Positions 53,293 to 61,494 of a DNA stretch of 64,000 nucleotides are shown in pieces. The stretch is from assembly GCA_943788825.1 (NCBI GenBank), contig CALSRT010000006.1:1-64000 (forward strand), given 5' to 3'. The first letter of the stretch is position 1. Each line of letters starts with the position of its first letter. Under the pieces are notes generated by a model, which worked only from the letters and a program-made list of their open reading frames with translations, had not been told where the DNA came from and did no database searches. Position numbers and translations under genes: made by a program. The DNA comes from UBA4582 sp002389265. GTDB taxonomy: Bacteria; Pseudomonadota; Gammaproteobacteria; Pseudomonadales; Azotimanducaceae.

Positions 53293-53611
53293 GGAATTTG
53301 AGCGTCACAAGTATGTAGGCGCAGCTGGCGGTCAATAGTACCCAGGGAAGCCAAATTAGCCAAGTCGCGGTGGACTGTGCTGGTTTGATGGGGACGCCAA
53401 CCTCGGGTTCCTGCGCTTTGGCAGCTTTTTTTCTAGCTTTATCCCGCTCTCTGGCCAAGGCTTTCTGTTGTTTTTTGTACTCGGTGATGCCTTTCTCTAT
53501 GCCCTGTGCGATCAGTCGTGTCTGTGCTTTAGTTTGTTCAGGCCGCTGGATCGACCGCGCGATCTTCTGCGCTTCGATCTGTGATTCCTTCGAGATTTTT
53601 TTGTCAGTCAC
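53279..53611 (-). CDS. DUF2956 protein
   Basis: The 110-residue protein is highly charged over residues 1-72, with an alanine/lysine/glutamine-rich helical stretch (QKALARERDKARKKAAKAQ). One C-terminal membrane helix (WLIWLPWVLLTASCAYILV, about residues 86-104) follows. The opening (SKESQIEAQKIARSIQRPEQTKAQTRLIAQGIEKGI, key residues) is characteristic of DUF2956, a small gammaproteobacterial family of unknown function. It overlaps the TlpA-like gene by 14 bases, so it may assist or localise that redox protein. Confidence 0.88.
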   Translation of the reverse strand: MTDKKISKESQIEAQKIARSIQRPEQTKAQTRLIAQGIEKGITEYKKQQKALARERDKARKKAAKAQEPEVGVPIKPAQSTATWLIWLPWVLLTASCAYILVTLKFLGAA

Positions 53612-53789
53612 TGTGGTCCTGCCAATTGATGGGTCTTATATTTACCAGAGGTTGAGTCTAACACTGTCGGGGCGCTGGCGTGCACCGAGTCGCGTAACGG
53701 ACATCCCTTGAGGTTGGGTATGTGCCTGGATCGGGATAGGATAAAAAATCACATAAATACCTGCTGCGCTGTACGAAGAGGACAATGCC

Positions 53790-54050
53790 ATGACTGACCC
53801 GCAGGCTGATACAGTCCAGAATACCTATTCAACTAATCTGGCAGTCGCGACGACAAGCACGAACACGCCGACTGAGCAGGCTGTTTATAACCGCGTCGCG
53901 ATGGCGTTGGGGGAGAAAATTCACCAGGCCAAGGCCAAGCAACAGACGCCCGTTGATGGCCACCTGCGTCGAGTGACGGAGAGTGGTGATGCCCCGTTTT
54001 ATGATCCGTCCAGACAGGTCAGTTCGTTACAGATGATAGTGATGAGCTGA
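53790..54050 (+). CDS. Small hypothetical protein
   Basis: The 86-residue reading frame has an ATG preceded by AGAGGA at a good distance and family-like composition: a Ser/Thr/Asn-rich start, a helix (EQAVYNRVAMALGEKIHQAKAKQQ) and a short tail. No known domain. It is convergent with the sulfotransferase gene, four bases away. The gap before it (53612-53789) should hold its promoter. It could be a real small gene; sequence alone does not prove it. Confidence 0.5.
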   Translation: MTDPQADTVQNTYSTNLAVATTSTNTPTEQAVYNRVAMALGEKIHQAKAKQQTPVDGHLRRVTESGDAPFYDPSRQVSSLQMIVMS

Positions 54051-54054
54051 GGCG

Positions 54055-54678
54055 TCAGGTTTTCTTATGAGCCTGCATGCGCTGTTTGAATTCATCGGTT
54101 GAGTTGGTGCGTGGATAGTCTTGAGCGGGCACGGGCACCTCAAGAAAATCACATAATGGCTGCCAGCCCATGCTGGCTTCGAAGACCAATAAGCGATTCG
54201 CCGGCACCGTGCGTTTGACTGCTTCATTGTGGGCCGTAAACACAGCCTTGGCATGCTCACGATCCATATGCCGACCGCCAAAGGTGGCATCTACAATTAG
54301 TTTTCTCGCCATCTGGCCCTGGAGGTTGCTCGGATCAAAACTGCTATCCAACCCCTTGAAAATCGTTTCGGAGGCGCTGTCAAACCACTTGTCTGGGTCT
54401 CGCAGGCTTAAAATAACCTTGGCTTGCGGGTAGTGTGCCAGTAGTTCCTCGTAGAAAGCACAGGATGGCCAGTCGACGCTCGCCTGATAACCCTCGAAGA
54501 CTGCCTCCCAGTCCATTTTTTTGCCAAAGGCGGCGTCATGCCAGAACTGCCGTTGGGCTTCACTGGCGAACAGCTCCATCATATGATGGCACTTGGTCAG
54601 GCCCAGTTGCTCCAGGGCCAGTTTTAATGACAGGGTACCCGTGCGCCCAAAGCCGGCGCCGATGACTTTCAGGGTCAT
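54055..54678 (-). CDS. P-loop sulfotransferase-like protein
   Basis: The 207-residue protein has the 5'-phosphosulfate loop GAGFGRTGTLSLKLALEQLG (about residues 7-26) and the 3'-phosphate region VILSLRDPDKWFDSASETIF (about 87-106), both typical of PAPS-dependent sulfotransferases. The HHMMELF, VDWPSCAFYEELLAHYP and LLVFEASMGWQPLCDFLEVP blocks match the small bacterial branch annotated as sulfotransferase family proteins. It would move sulfate from PAPS to an alcohol or amine; the acceptor is unknown. It is unusual that a sulfatase, a PAPS-reductase-like gene and this gene occur within 12 kb, although they do not form an operon. Confidence 0.88.
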   Translation of the reverse strand: MTLKVIGAGFGRTGTLSLKLALEQLGLTKCHHMMELFASEAQRQFWHDAAFGKKMDWEAVFEGYQASVDWPSCAFYEELLAHYPQAKVILSLRDPDKWFDSASETIFKGLDSSFDPSNLQGQMARKLIVDATFGGRHMDREHAKAVFTAHNEAVKRTVPANRLLVFEASMGWQPLCDFLEVPVPAQDYPRTNSTDEFKQRMQAHKKT

Positions 54679-54948
54679 GATTATGGTCCTTTCTGACGTG
54701 GCAATTTACTATGGCTGCTAACCGCAGTGTCCTCGGGACCATAGCGTTTAATGTTCCGCATGGTCAAGCCGCAAGCAGGCAAGGCAACGCAAAACGGTCG
54801 AGAGAAACTCCGGTAAAACGCTTGAAGAGTTCTTTGGTTTCGGATTTTTTTGTGGTTGCTTTGCTACGATTTAAGCTGCAAAGTGCGCCGAGACAGGCCG
54901 GCTGACATCGATTGTTGCGCCGTGAATAGACGCCGAGAGTTCGAGATA

Positions 54949-55767
54949 ATGAAAAAAAATGGTGAGTTTTTGGCTACGCTCTCTCGGGGCTTGATGGTGC
55001 TGCGCGTGTTTTCTCGCGAGAGTCCAGAAATGACGTTGAGTGAGGTTGCTGCAAAAACCGATTTGAGTCCGGCGGTAGCGCGACGCTGCCTGAATACCCT
55101 TGTTGAGCTCGGCTATGTGGGCAAGAAAGGCAAGTTGTTCTTGCTGACTGCCGAGGTGCTGGGTTTTGCTTCAGCCTTTATCGAGTCGATGAATCTGGAG
55201 GAAATAGTACAGCCACACTTGCAGGTGTTGCGTGATAAAACGGGAGACAGTACATCCCTGGCGGTACTTTCGGGGCAAGAGATACTTTACCTGGTGCATG
55301 TGTCTACCCACCGAATGGTGCGCGTGGCGGCAGGCTTTGGCACGCGTTTTCCTGCTCATCCGACATCCATGGGGCGTGTGCTGATCGCCAACCAGCCACA
55401 GGAAGTGGTTGACTCTTACCTGCAGGACAGTGATTTCCAAAAGCTCACAACCAAGACCGTGACGTCACGAAGTGAGCTCAAGCTGTTGCTAGGGCAGGTC
55501 AAGCGGCAAGGCTATGCCTCCGTTGAAGATGAGCTTGATTACGGGATTGTCTCGGTCGCCGTGCCTGTTATTGACCTATCGGGTACGGTACTCGCCGCCA
55601 TCAATTGCTCAACGGTCACGACTCGGGTGGACCGTGAGCAAATGGTTCAGAGCCGCTTGCAGGAGTTGCGCGACGCCGCCCAAAAAATTGAAATGGAACT
55701 CAGGCGCTATCCGGTTCTTGCAGACTCCATACGCAGTTCCGCTGCAAGTCGCCAGACGAAGTCCTGA
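54949..55767 (+). CDS. IclR-family transcriptional regulator
   Basis: The 272-residue regulator has an N-terminal winged helix (about residues 8-70: LATLSRGLMVLRVFSRESPEMTLSEVAAKTDL in family form). A C-terminal effector domain follows (75-260: TSLAVLSGQEILYLVHVS, FPAHPTSMGRVLIA, GYASVEDELDYGIVSVAVPV). It is most like the PcaR/PobR/HmgR aromatic-acid branch. The start at 54949 is used because the family begins here. The downstream gene is a convergent citryl-CoA-lyase-like gene. Two TTCG-N5-CGAA palindromes at 56610-56641 in the divergent promoter beyond that gene are its most probable operators. Confidence 0.92.
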   Translation: MKKNGEFLATLSRGLMVLRVFSRESPEMTLSEVAAKTDLSPAVARRCLNTLVELGYVGKKGKLFLLTAEVLGFASAFIESMNLEEIVQPHLQVLRDKTGDSTSLAVLSGQEILYLVHVSTHRMVRVAAGFGTRFPAHPTSMGRVLIANQPQEVVDSYLQDSDFQKLTTKTVTSRSELKLLLGQVKRQGYASVEDELDYGIVSVAVPVIDLSGTVLAAINCSTVTTRVDREQMVQSRLQELRDAAQKIEMELRRYPVLADSIRSSAASRQTKS

Positions 55768-55811
55768 AAAATGTCATCTCGCGCTGAGTTCCCAAGCTCT
55801 CATTGCTCTCC

Positions 55812-56567
55812 TCAGCCTTGGTAGTCCACGGCTTCTTGCGCGCCGATCCACAGTGGATGACCCGCAGGATTGTTCATCTCCTCGAAAAGATGGCCTACGA
55901 GGCCCGCACAGCGAGCGGTCAAAATCACGCCGCGCATCATTTTTGATGGGACGCCGGCTTCAGCCAGCACGGCCCCTATCGCAGCGCTGACATTAGTCAC
56001 AAGGTTCTTTTTGAGGGTTGTTTGTAGGCCTAATTCTAATAATTTCACCGCCCGAATATATTTCCCATCCACTTCAAGGCTTTCGGCGACCGCGATGAGG
56101 CGCTTAACTCTTGGGTCCAAGTCTCCATGTATGGGATGTCCGAAACCTGGCAGTGGTCTGCGAATATCACGATATTGTTGAATCTCAGTCAAAACCGCGG
56201 CCTCTTGATCTTCAGCTGCGACAATCCTCTCAAGCACCGCGCCACATTCGCTGGCTGTGCCAGCATAGCGATCCCCTACGCCCAGCAGCCCGGCAGCGAT
56301 GGCGCCAGTGAATGATTCGGGTGCGCCGTAATAAGTCAGGCGAGTTGCTATCGCCGATGGTACGAGGCCGTGCTCCATTATAGTGACCAATACGGCATCC
56401 ATAATTCTGCACTGGGCATCGGTCGGTTCTTGACCTAGGGCTTGCAGGTAGATCATTTGGGTAAACGAGACCTTGCCGATTAAATCCTCACAGAGGTCTT
56501 TACCTCGAACGATGATGGTGTCGGCGTCAAAGCCGCAGATATTGGTTGTACCTTTTTTCTCGAGCAT
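55812..56567 (-). CDS. Citryl-CoA lyase-like (citrate synthase superfamily) enzyme
   Basis: The 251-residue protein is the short form of the citrate synthase superfamily. It opens with GTTNICGFDADTIIVRGKDLCEDLIGKVSFTQMIYLQ (key features only) and lacks the large N-terminal domain. It keeps the GFGHPIHGDLDPRVKRL block (about residues 133-149), with the catalytic histidine and DPR of the active site, and HLFEEMNNPAGHPLW near the end. Such proteins split a citryl-CoA-type thioester or join acetyl-CoA to a keto acid. In this locus a role in cleaving a ring-opened or aldol-type CoA intermediate is plausible. The start at 56567 has AAGG at about -12. It is divergent from the TonB receptor gene. Confidence 0.85.
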   Translation of the reverse strand: MLEKKGTTNICGFDADTIIVRGKDLCEDLIGKVSFTQMIYLQALGQEPTDAQCRIMDAVLVTIMEHGLVPSAIATRLTYYGAPESFTGAIAAGLLGVGDRYAGTASECGAVLERIVAAEDQEAAVLTEIQQYRDIRRPLPGFGHPIHGDLDPRVKRLIAVAESLEVDGKYIRAVKLLELGLQTTLKKNLVTNVSAAIGAVLAEAGVPSKMMRGVILTARCAGLVGHLFEEMNNPAGHPLWIGAQEAVDYQG

Positions 56568-56609
56568 AATCGCTAACCTTTTTGGCTTTTGTCTGATATT
56601 ATCCAAAGC

Positions 56610-56641
56610 TTCGCATATCGAAAATTAATTCGCTATGCGAA
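56610..56641. promoter_or_regulatory. Paired TTCG-N5-CGAA operator in a divergent promoter
   Basis: TTCGCATATCGAA (56610-56622) and TTCGCTATGCGAA (56629-56641) are both palindromes with a five-base centre, separated by AATTAA. The whole 32-bp segment is itself an inverted repeat, since the outer TTCGCATA pairs with TATGCGAA. Centres are 19 bases apart, just under two helical turns. It lies between the divergent citryl-CoA-lyase-like and TonB-receptor genes. IclR-family regulators bind such inverted repeats, and an IclR gene is one gene away. Confidence 0.7.
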
Positions 56642-56682
56642 ATACCCAAACTACTCACAATAAAGCTAAAGGGGTGATTCCA

Positions 56683-58905
56683 ATGAGGAGTCTGTTGATA
56701 TTAGTAGCCGTTGCCATTTCAACGCCAGTGGTTAATACAGTGTTTGCTGCCGATAGGATGATGGAAGAGGTGGTTGTTTCTGCGCGTAAGCGTGCTGAAT
56801 CACTGGAGGAAAGTCCTGTATCAGTAAGTGTTTTCACTGCAGAAGATCTTGAATCCGCTGGTATCGAGACAGCGCGAGACTTCATCGCTCTCACGCCGAA
56901 TGTCACGTTGGTTGAAACCCAAAATGCGGGCAACGCCTTTATTAACGTTCGAGGTGTATCCCAGGCGCGCAACAGTGAGATGTCGGTTGCCGTGTTGGTT
57001 GACGGTGTGTTGATGGCAAACCCCGCACAGTTTACCCAGCAGCTATTCGATATCGAGCAGATCGAAGTGCTGCGCGGACCGCAAGGCGCGCTTTATGGGC
57101 GAAATGCTATCGGTGGGGCTATCACGATACGGACTCGGCAACCCAGCGATGAACTGGCTGGGCGGTTAGAAGTGGGTGCCGACTCGGGTCCTGGGTATAC
57201 GGCGAAAGGGTTCGTCAGCGGACCAGTGGGTGATTCAGAGACATTAAAGTACCGTGCCTCATTGTCTTATATTGATACAGACGGTTTTCTTGATAACGCC
57301 TTTCTGGGCGAAAAGGCTGATCCATACAAGGATGTTTCAGGACGATTGAAACTGCTGTGGGAGCCGACAGATAACTTCCAAGCCGATTTCAGAATCAGTC
57401 AATCTAATTTAGATACTCAGGCGCTTTATTTTGTTATCGATGCCGAGGCTGACGATACAGATCTCGACATTCGGGTCAACAATCCCGGCGTCAACGAGAG
57501 AGACATCATGAACTCCAGTGTGAAACTCGAATACGAATTCGATGACGGAGGTACCTTCACTTCCATCACGGCTTATGATGATCTTGAGGAATTACTGACG
57601 GGTGATAATTTCAATTTCTTACCGCCCGCGGAGTCGGTGATTAATTTCTTCCCCATCGGCGGCATTGCGATTGGGCTGACAGGTGATGCCTTTGCAGATT
57701 TGAGTCAAACGCAGTATCTCGAAACTGACTCTGTTAGTCAGGAATTTCGTTACACCTCTTCTGCGAGCGAGCGTATGCGATGGATTGTTGGAGCGTACGC
57801 CATATCAACAGACCGATACATATCAACAGGTAATCAGATAGACCGCGATCAGGGCGTTTTCCCCGTCTATAAAGTGCCTAGGGTATCATTGTTTGTTGAC
57901 CCCACTGATCCAAGCCCGCAATTAAGCTTGTTGGCTGATACCCAGGATAATTTTGCGTGGGCTGTGTTCGGTGATATTGCCTATGACTTCACCGACAAGT
58001 TCGAAGGTTCTTTATCGCTTCGATATGATCGCGATACGCGAGAGAACACAACCCTGACTGAACCCTTATACGATCCAACCGGTGGTATTGGTATTGTTTT
58101 TGGAGAGGTCCGGAAAGAGTCGTTCAGTGAGCTACAACCGAAGATTAACCTACGTTATTTACCTACCGACGACCTGACAATCTATGGTGGCTGGTCTCGT
58201 GGATTCCGTAGCGGCGGATTCAATCAGACAGGTGTTGGCGCAGCGATCACTGAGCCCGGAGTGGAGGACGTATTTGGTGCCCAGGTTGCGGATACCTTTG
58301 AAGTCGGTGTTAAAAATATATTTATGGACGGCCGATTCACCACTGCGTTGAGCATTTTCAGTACTGATTTTGAAAATGCCTATTTCTTTTTCTTTGATCC
58401 TACGACGAGCACCCAGAATCTGGGGAATATTCCTGAAGCTGAATATGTAGGCCTTGAGCTCGAAGCTAATGCCTATATCAACGATTATCTAACGGGGTAT
58501 TTTGGGCTTGGCTTAACGGACAGCAAGATTACTGATGCGGCTAACTCAGCACATAACGGCAATGAGGCACCCCTGGTTTCGAAAAATACAGTGAATGCCG
58601 GTTTGCAGTTGCGATACCCCATTGCATCAGTAGATGGCCTGTATTTTACGGGTCGATTTGACTACCAACATATTGGCGATACCTACTGGGATCCAGCAAA
58701 TATATCAGTCCGCTCACCCGTTGATCTGGTAGATGTCAGAGTTGGATTCGAGTCAGATGATAATTGGTCAGTGGTTCTGTGGACCAAAAATGCATTTGAT
58801 GAAGAGTACAATGCCGAATTTTCACCGGGTCCAGCACCGGGTTTGAACTTCCTTTGGAAGGCGCCACCACGACGTTTTGGCCTGTCTTTTATCAAAAACT
58901 TTTAG
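56683..58905 (+). CDS. TonB-dependent outer-membrane receptor
   Basis: The 740-residue precursor has a signal peptide (MRSLLILVAVAISTPVVNTVFA) and a TonB box region (MEEVVVSARKRAES, about residues 27-40). The plug domain (about 40-160) has IRGVSQ-like FINVRGVSQARN and the LRGPQGALYGRNAIGGAI block near residue 143, and a barrel to the C-terminal phenylalanine (FGLSFIKNF). The plug sequence is of the catabolic type common in sphingomonads and marine gammaproteobacteria, not the siderophore type. It would import the pathway substrate or a large precursor. AAAGGGG lies before the ATG. It is the first of five genes read in the same direction. Confidence 0.95.
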   Translation: MRSLLILVAVAISTPVVNTVFAADRMMEEVVVSARKRAESLEESPVSVSVFTAEDLESAGIETARDFIALTPNVTLVETQNAGNAFINVRGVSQARNSEMSVAVLVDGVLMANPAQFTQQLFDIEQIEVLRGPQGALYGRNAIGGAITIRTRQPSDELAGRLEVGADSGPGYTAKGFVSGPVGDSETLKYRASLSYIDTDGFLDNAFLGEKADPYKDVSGRLKLLWEPTDNFQADFRISQSNLDTQALYFVIDAEADDTDLDIRVNNPGVNERDIMNSSVKLEYEFDDGGTFTSITAYDDLEELLTGDNFNFLPPAESVINFFPIGGIAIGLTGDAFADLSQTQYLETDSVSQEFRYTSSASERMRWIVGAYAISTDRYISTGNQIDRDQGVFPVYKVPRVSLFVDPTDPSPQLSLLADTQDNFAWAVFGDIAYDFTDKFEGSLSLRYDRDTRENTTLTEPLYDPTGGIGIVFGEVRKESFSELQPKINLRYLPTDDLTIYGGWSRGFRSGGFNQTGVGAAITEPGVEDVFGAQVADTFEVGVKNIFMDGRFTTALSIFSTDFENAYFFFFDPTTSTQNLGNIPEAEYVGLELEANAYINDYLTGYFGLGLTDSKITDAANSAHNGNEAPLVSKNTVNAGLQLRYPIASVDGLYFTGRFDYQHIGDTYWDPANISVRSPVDLVDVRVGFESDDNWSVVLWTKNAFDEEYNAEFSPGPAPGLNFLWKAPPRRFGLSFIKNF

Positions 58906-58927
58906 AAGCCTACGGGGACCATAAATC

Positions 58928-59470
58928 ATGAGTTCAATCGAAGCTGTTAATACAAAGTTACATCACAACGCTTATGTGACTCGAGACATGGAGGCAGTTC
59001 GTGCCTTCTATGAAGATATCATAGGCTTTCCACTAACCGCGACTTGGTGCGAAAAAACCGACCTGTTCGGCAAAGAGCGTGTGTATATGCATTGCTTCTT
59101 TGAAATCGGTAATGGTGAGTCACTCGCGTTCTTTCAGTTTGCAGATGACGACGATGCTCAAGAATTTGGTCCGGAGCTACCGCCCTCTGGTTTTCGTCAT
59201 CTGGCTATGAATGTCGATCAGGCCACCCAAGACGGTATCCGTGATCGACTTGCGGCGGCTGGCGTGAGTGAGCCGCAGACCTACATCCTCAATCACGGGT
59301 ATTGTTACTCGCTTTACGTTTTTGACCCTGCAGGACTACTCATTGAGTTTACTGTGGACCATGAAGACGTCGAGCAAATTAACGCGGACAAGAAAACCAC
59401 TGCCCACGCTGAGCTAAAGCGATGGCTCGCTGGGGATCATTCGCCAAATAACGAGGCCTATCACCGCTAA
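58928..59470 (+). CDS. VOC-superfamily protein
   Basis: The 180-residue protein has two VOC modules. Residues 10-28 (LHHNAYVTRDMEAVRAFYEDIIGFPL) carry the first histidine ligand and the FYEDIIGF signature. FRHLAMNVD near residue 95 and FDPAGLLIEFTVD near residue 135 supply the second histidine and the final glutamate. The conserved DPAGxLIEF ending and an inserted cysteine-containing loop (TWCEKTDLFGKERVYMHCF) place it with dioxygenase- or glyoxalase-like members. It starts 22 bases after the TonB receptor gene and 18 bases before the flavodoxin gene, so it is an operon member. It could cleave or rearrange the substrate. Confidence 0.88.
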   Translation: MSSIEAVNTKLHHNAYVTRDMEAVRAFYEDIIGFPLTATWCEKTDLFGKERVYMHCFFEIGNGESLAFFQFADDDDAQEFGPELPPSGFRHLAMNVDQATQDGIRDRLAAAGVSEPQTYILNHGYCYSLYVFDPAGLLIEFTVDHEDVEQINADKKTTAHAELKRWLAGDHSPNNEAYHR

Positions 59471-59487
59471 GCGGATAAGGAAAAACG

Positions 59488-60069
59488 ATGAGTGAATCTG
59501 TAGTCATTATTTATTACAGCGGCTATGGCCACACGGAGAAGCAGGCGGAAGCGGTGGCTGCGGGGGCATTAGAGGTTGCCGGCGTAGACTGCACCTTAAT
59601 ACCTGTCGCGTCACTCGAAAGTGCTGACGCCGAAGGTTGGCATACTGTTGATGCTGCCAGTGCTGTGATTTTTGGCAGTCCAACCTATATGGGCTCCGCT
59701 GCAGCAGAATTTAAGAAGTTTATGGAAGCATCCTCGGGTCGATGGATGGCGGGAAAATGGCAGGACAAGCTGGCTGCAGGTTTTACTAATTCCGGTTCCC
59801 ATAATGGTGATAAACAAAACACGCTCGTGGAATTTGTGACGTTTGCTGCTCAGCATGGGATGGTTTGGATCAATCTGAATCTAGCGCCCGGTAACAATAG
59901 TTCAGCGGGGAGCATCAATGACCTGAATCGATTGGGTGCTTCTCTCGGCGCCATGGCGCAGTCTAATGTCGATGTTGGTCCTGACGAAGGCCCGATAGCT
60001 TCTGATCTTGAGACCGCCAAGTCTCTGGGACGTCGAGTTGGGCAAAGCACATTGCGCTGGAATACCTGA
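59488..60069 (+). CDS. WrbA-like flavodoxin / NAD(P)H:quinone reductase
   Basis: The 193-residue flavodoxin-fold protein has the FMN phosphate loop YYSGYGHTEKQAEAVAAGA (about residues 8-26), the second FMN loop FGSPTYMGSAAAEFKKFMEAS (about 66-86) and the third loop TNSGSHNGDKQNTL. These match the WrbA/NQO family, which reduces quinones by two electrons with NAD(P)H. It could supply reduced flavin, or handle a quinone or nitro intermediate. It starts 18 bases after the VOC gene and ends 24 bases before the PaaK-like ligase. Confidence 0.88.
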   Translation: MSESVVIIYYSGYGHTEKQAEAVAAGALEVAGVDCTLIPVASLESADAEGWHTVDAASAVIFGSPTYMGSAAAEFKKFMEASSGRWMAGKWQDKLAAGFTNSGSHNGDKQNTLVEFVTFAAQHGMVWINLNLAPGNNSSAGSINDLNRLGASLGAMAQSNVDVGPDEGPIASDLETAKSLGRRVGQSTLRWNT

Positions 60070-60092
60070 GCCAAAACAATAATGGGAATTTT

Positions 60093-61418
60093 ATGATCTA
60101 TCACCATGAGGTAGAAACCCGCTCGCCTGAGGATCAGCTGAAGCTTGATAAGGTGAGTTATCTAAAGCAAATAGCATATCTATTTGAGCACTCAACTTTC
60201 TATCAAAACAAATTGAAAGCTGCAGGCTTTGAGTCTGCAGCGCAAGTGGGTGGTCTGGAGAATATAGCTGAATTGCCATTCACCGAGAAAGATGAGCTTA
60301 GGGCTACCCAGGCAGCTGCGCCACCGTTTGGCGATCACCTGGCGTGTGTGCCTGAGAACCTGCGCCGAGTGTTCAGTACTAGCGGTACTACGGGCGTACC
60401 CTGCTACCTGGGCTTGACCAATAATGATATTGATATGTACGCCACCAATGTTGCGCGGGGCTATTCAGCAGCCGGATTCATGAAAGGCCAGAGAATAGCC
60501 GTGGGCTTTAATGCGGGTCCCTTTGTCGCGGGGGCTGTCTATTATGGCTTCGACAAGATTGGTTGTACCGTGATACCCGTTGGAACCGGTAATACTGAGC
60601 GCTTGGTAACCGCGATTCAAAAGATGCGGGCGACGGGAATAAGTTGTACGCCATCGTATGGTCTTTATCTAATCGACTACTGTCTAGAACACGGCATAGA
60701 CACTCGAAGTCTTGGGCTTAAAAACATGATAACAGCGGGCGAGCCAGGTGGTGGTGACCCGCTTATTCGCGGCAAAATAGAAGAAGCGTTTGGTTGCCAG
60801 GTTCGAGAATCCATGGGTATAGGGGACATATCCTTGTCTGCCTGGGCTGAAGACGAAGATGGCCAGGGCATGCATTTTATGGCGCGCGAATCGGTTCATG
60901 TCGAGTTGATCGATCCTGTGACAGGTACGCCGAAAGCATGGGAAGATGGCGCAGAAGGCGAATTGGTTTATACGGCGCTAAAGCGCGAAGCGATGCCGCT
61001 GCTCAGGTTTCGTAGCCGAGACCATGTGGTCGTCAATATGAAGCCCAACCCTACCGGTAGAACTGGGCCGCGTATCCGCTGTGTCGGTCGTACCGATGAT
61101 ATGTTGATCGTTCGCGGCGTAAACCTGTTTCCAACTGCCATCCGAAGCATCGTGCAGGAATTTACCCCCAGTGTGTCAGGCATGTTGCAAATTCGGCCAA
61201 CAGCGCGCGGCGTCATGCAGGACCCACCACTACCTATCCACGTTGAGCTGGGTGTTGATGTTGATGTAGACAAGGCGAGTTTGAAAAAATCAATAGAGTC
61301 AATGATTCGAGAGCGTTTGTTGGTGACAACTGCGGTAACTCTGGTGCAATACAATGCGCTACCGAGAGAAACCTATAAATCAAAGCTCGTCGACTACAGT
61401 GACGTGCCGACAGTCTGA
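60093..61418 (+). CDS. Phenylacetate-CoA ligase-like (PaaK family) enzyme
   Basis: The 441-residue PaaK-type ANL enzyme has the phosphate loop FSTSGTTGVPCYLGLT (about residues 92-107), the ESMGIGDISLSAW block (about 242) and RCVGRTDDMLIVRGVNLFP (about 325-343). The catalytic lysine lies near the C-terminus, in REYKS-like RETYKSKLVD. Members load aromatic or small acids with CoA. The middle of the operon is typical of the first step of a CoA-dependent aromatic pathway. The loop has Cys after Pro where PaaK usually has Thr, and the substrate is not deducible. Confidence 0.9.
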   Translation: MIYHHEVETRSPEDQLKLDKVSYLKQIAYLFEHSTFYQNKLKAAGFESAAQVGGLENIAELPFTEKDELRATQAAAPPFGDHLACVPENLRRVFSTSGTTGVPCYLGLTNNDIDMYATNVARGYSAAGFMKGQRIAVGFNAGPFVAGAVYYGFDKIGCTVIPVGTGNTERLVTAIQKMRATGISCTPSYGLYLIDYCLEHGIDTRSLGLKNMITAGEPGGGDPLIRGKIEEAFGCQVRESMGIGDISLSAWAEDEDGQGMHFMARESVHVELIDPVTGTPKAWEDGAEGELVYTALKREAMPLLRFRSRDHVVVNMKPNPTGRTGPRIRCVGRTDDMLIVRGVNLFPTAIRSIVQEFTPSVSGMLQIRPTARGVMQDPPLPIHVELGVDVDVDKASLKKSIESMIRERLLVTTAVTLVQYNALPRETYKSKLVDYSDVPTV

Positions 61419-61494
61419 TCAAGCGCTAATGAACGACTAGTTGGACCCGGTCAGGCTCGGTAATTTTCAAAATGAGTTCGTTGAGGAGAATAAA

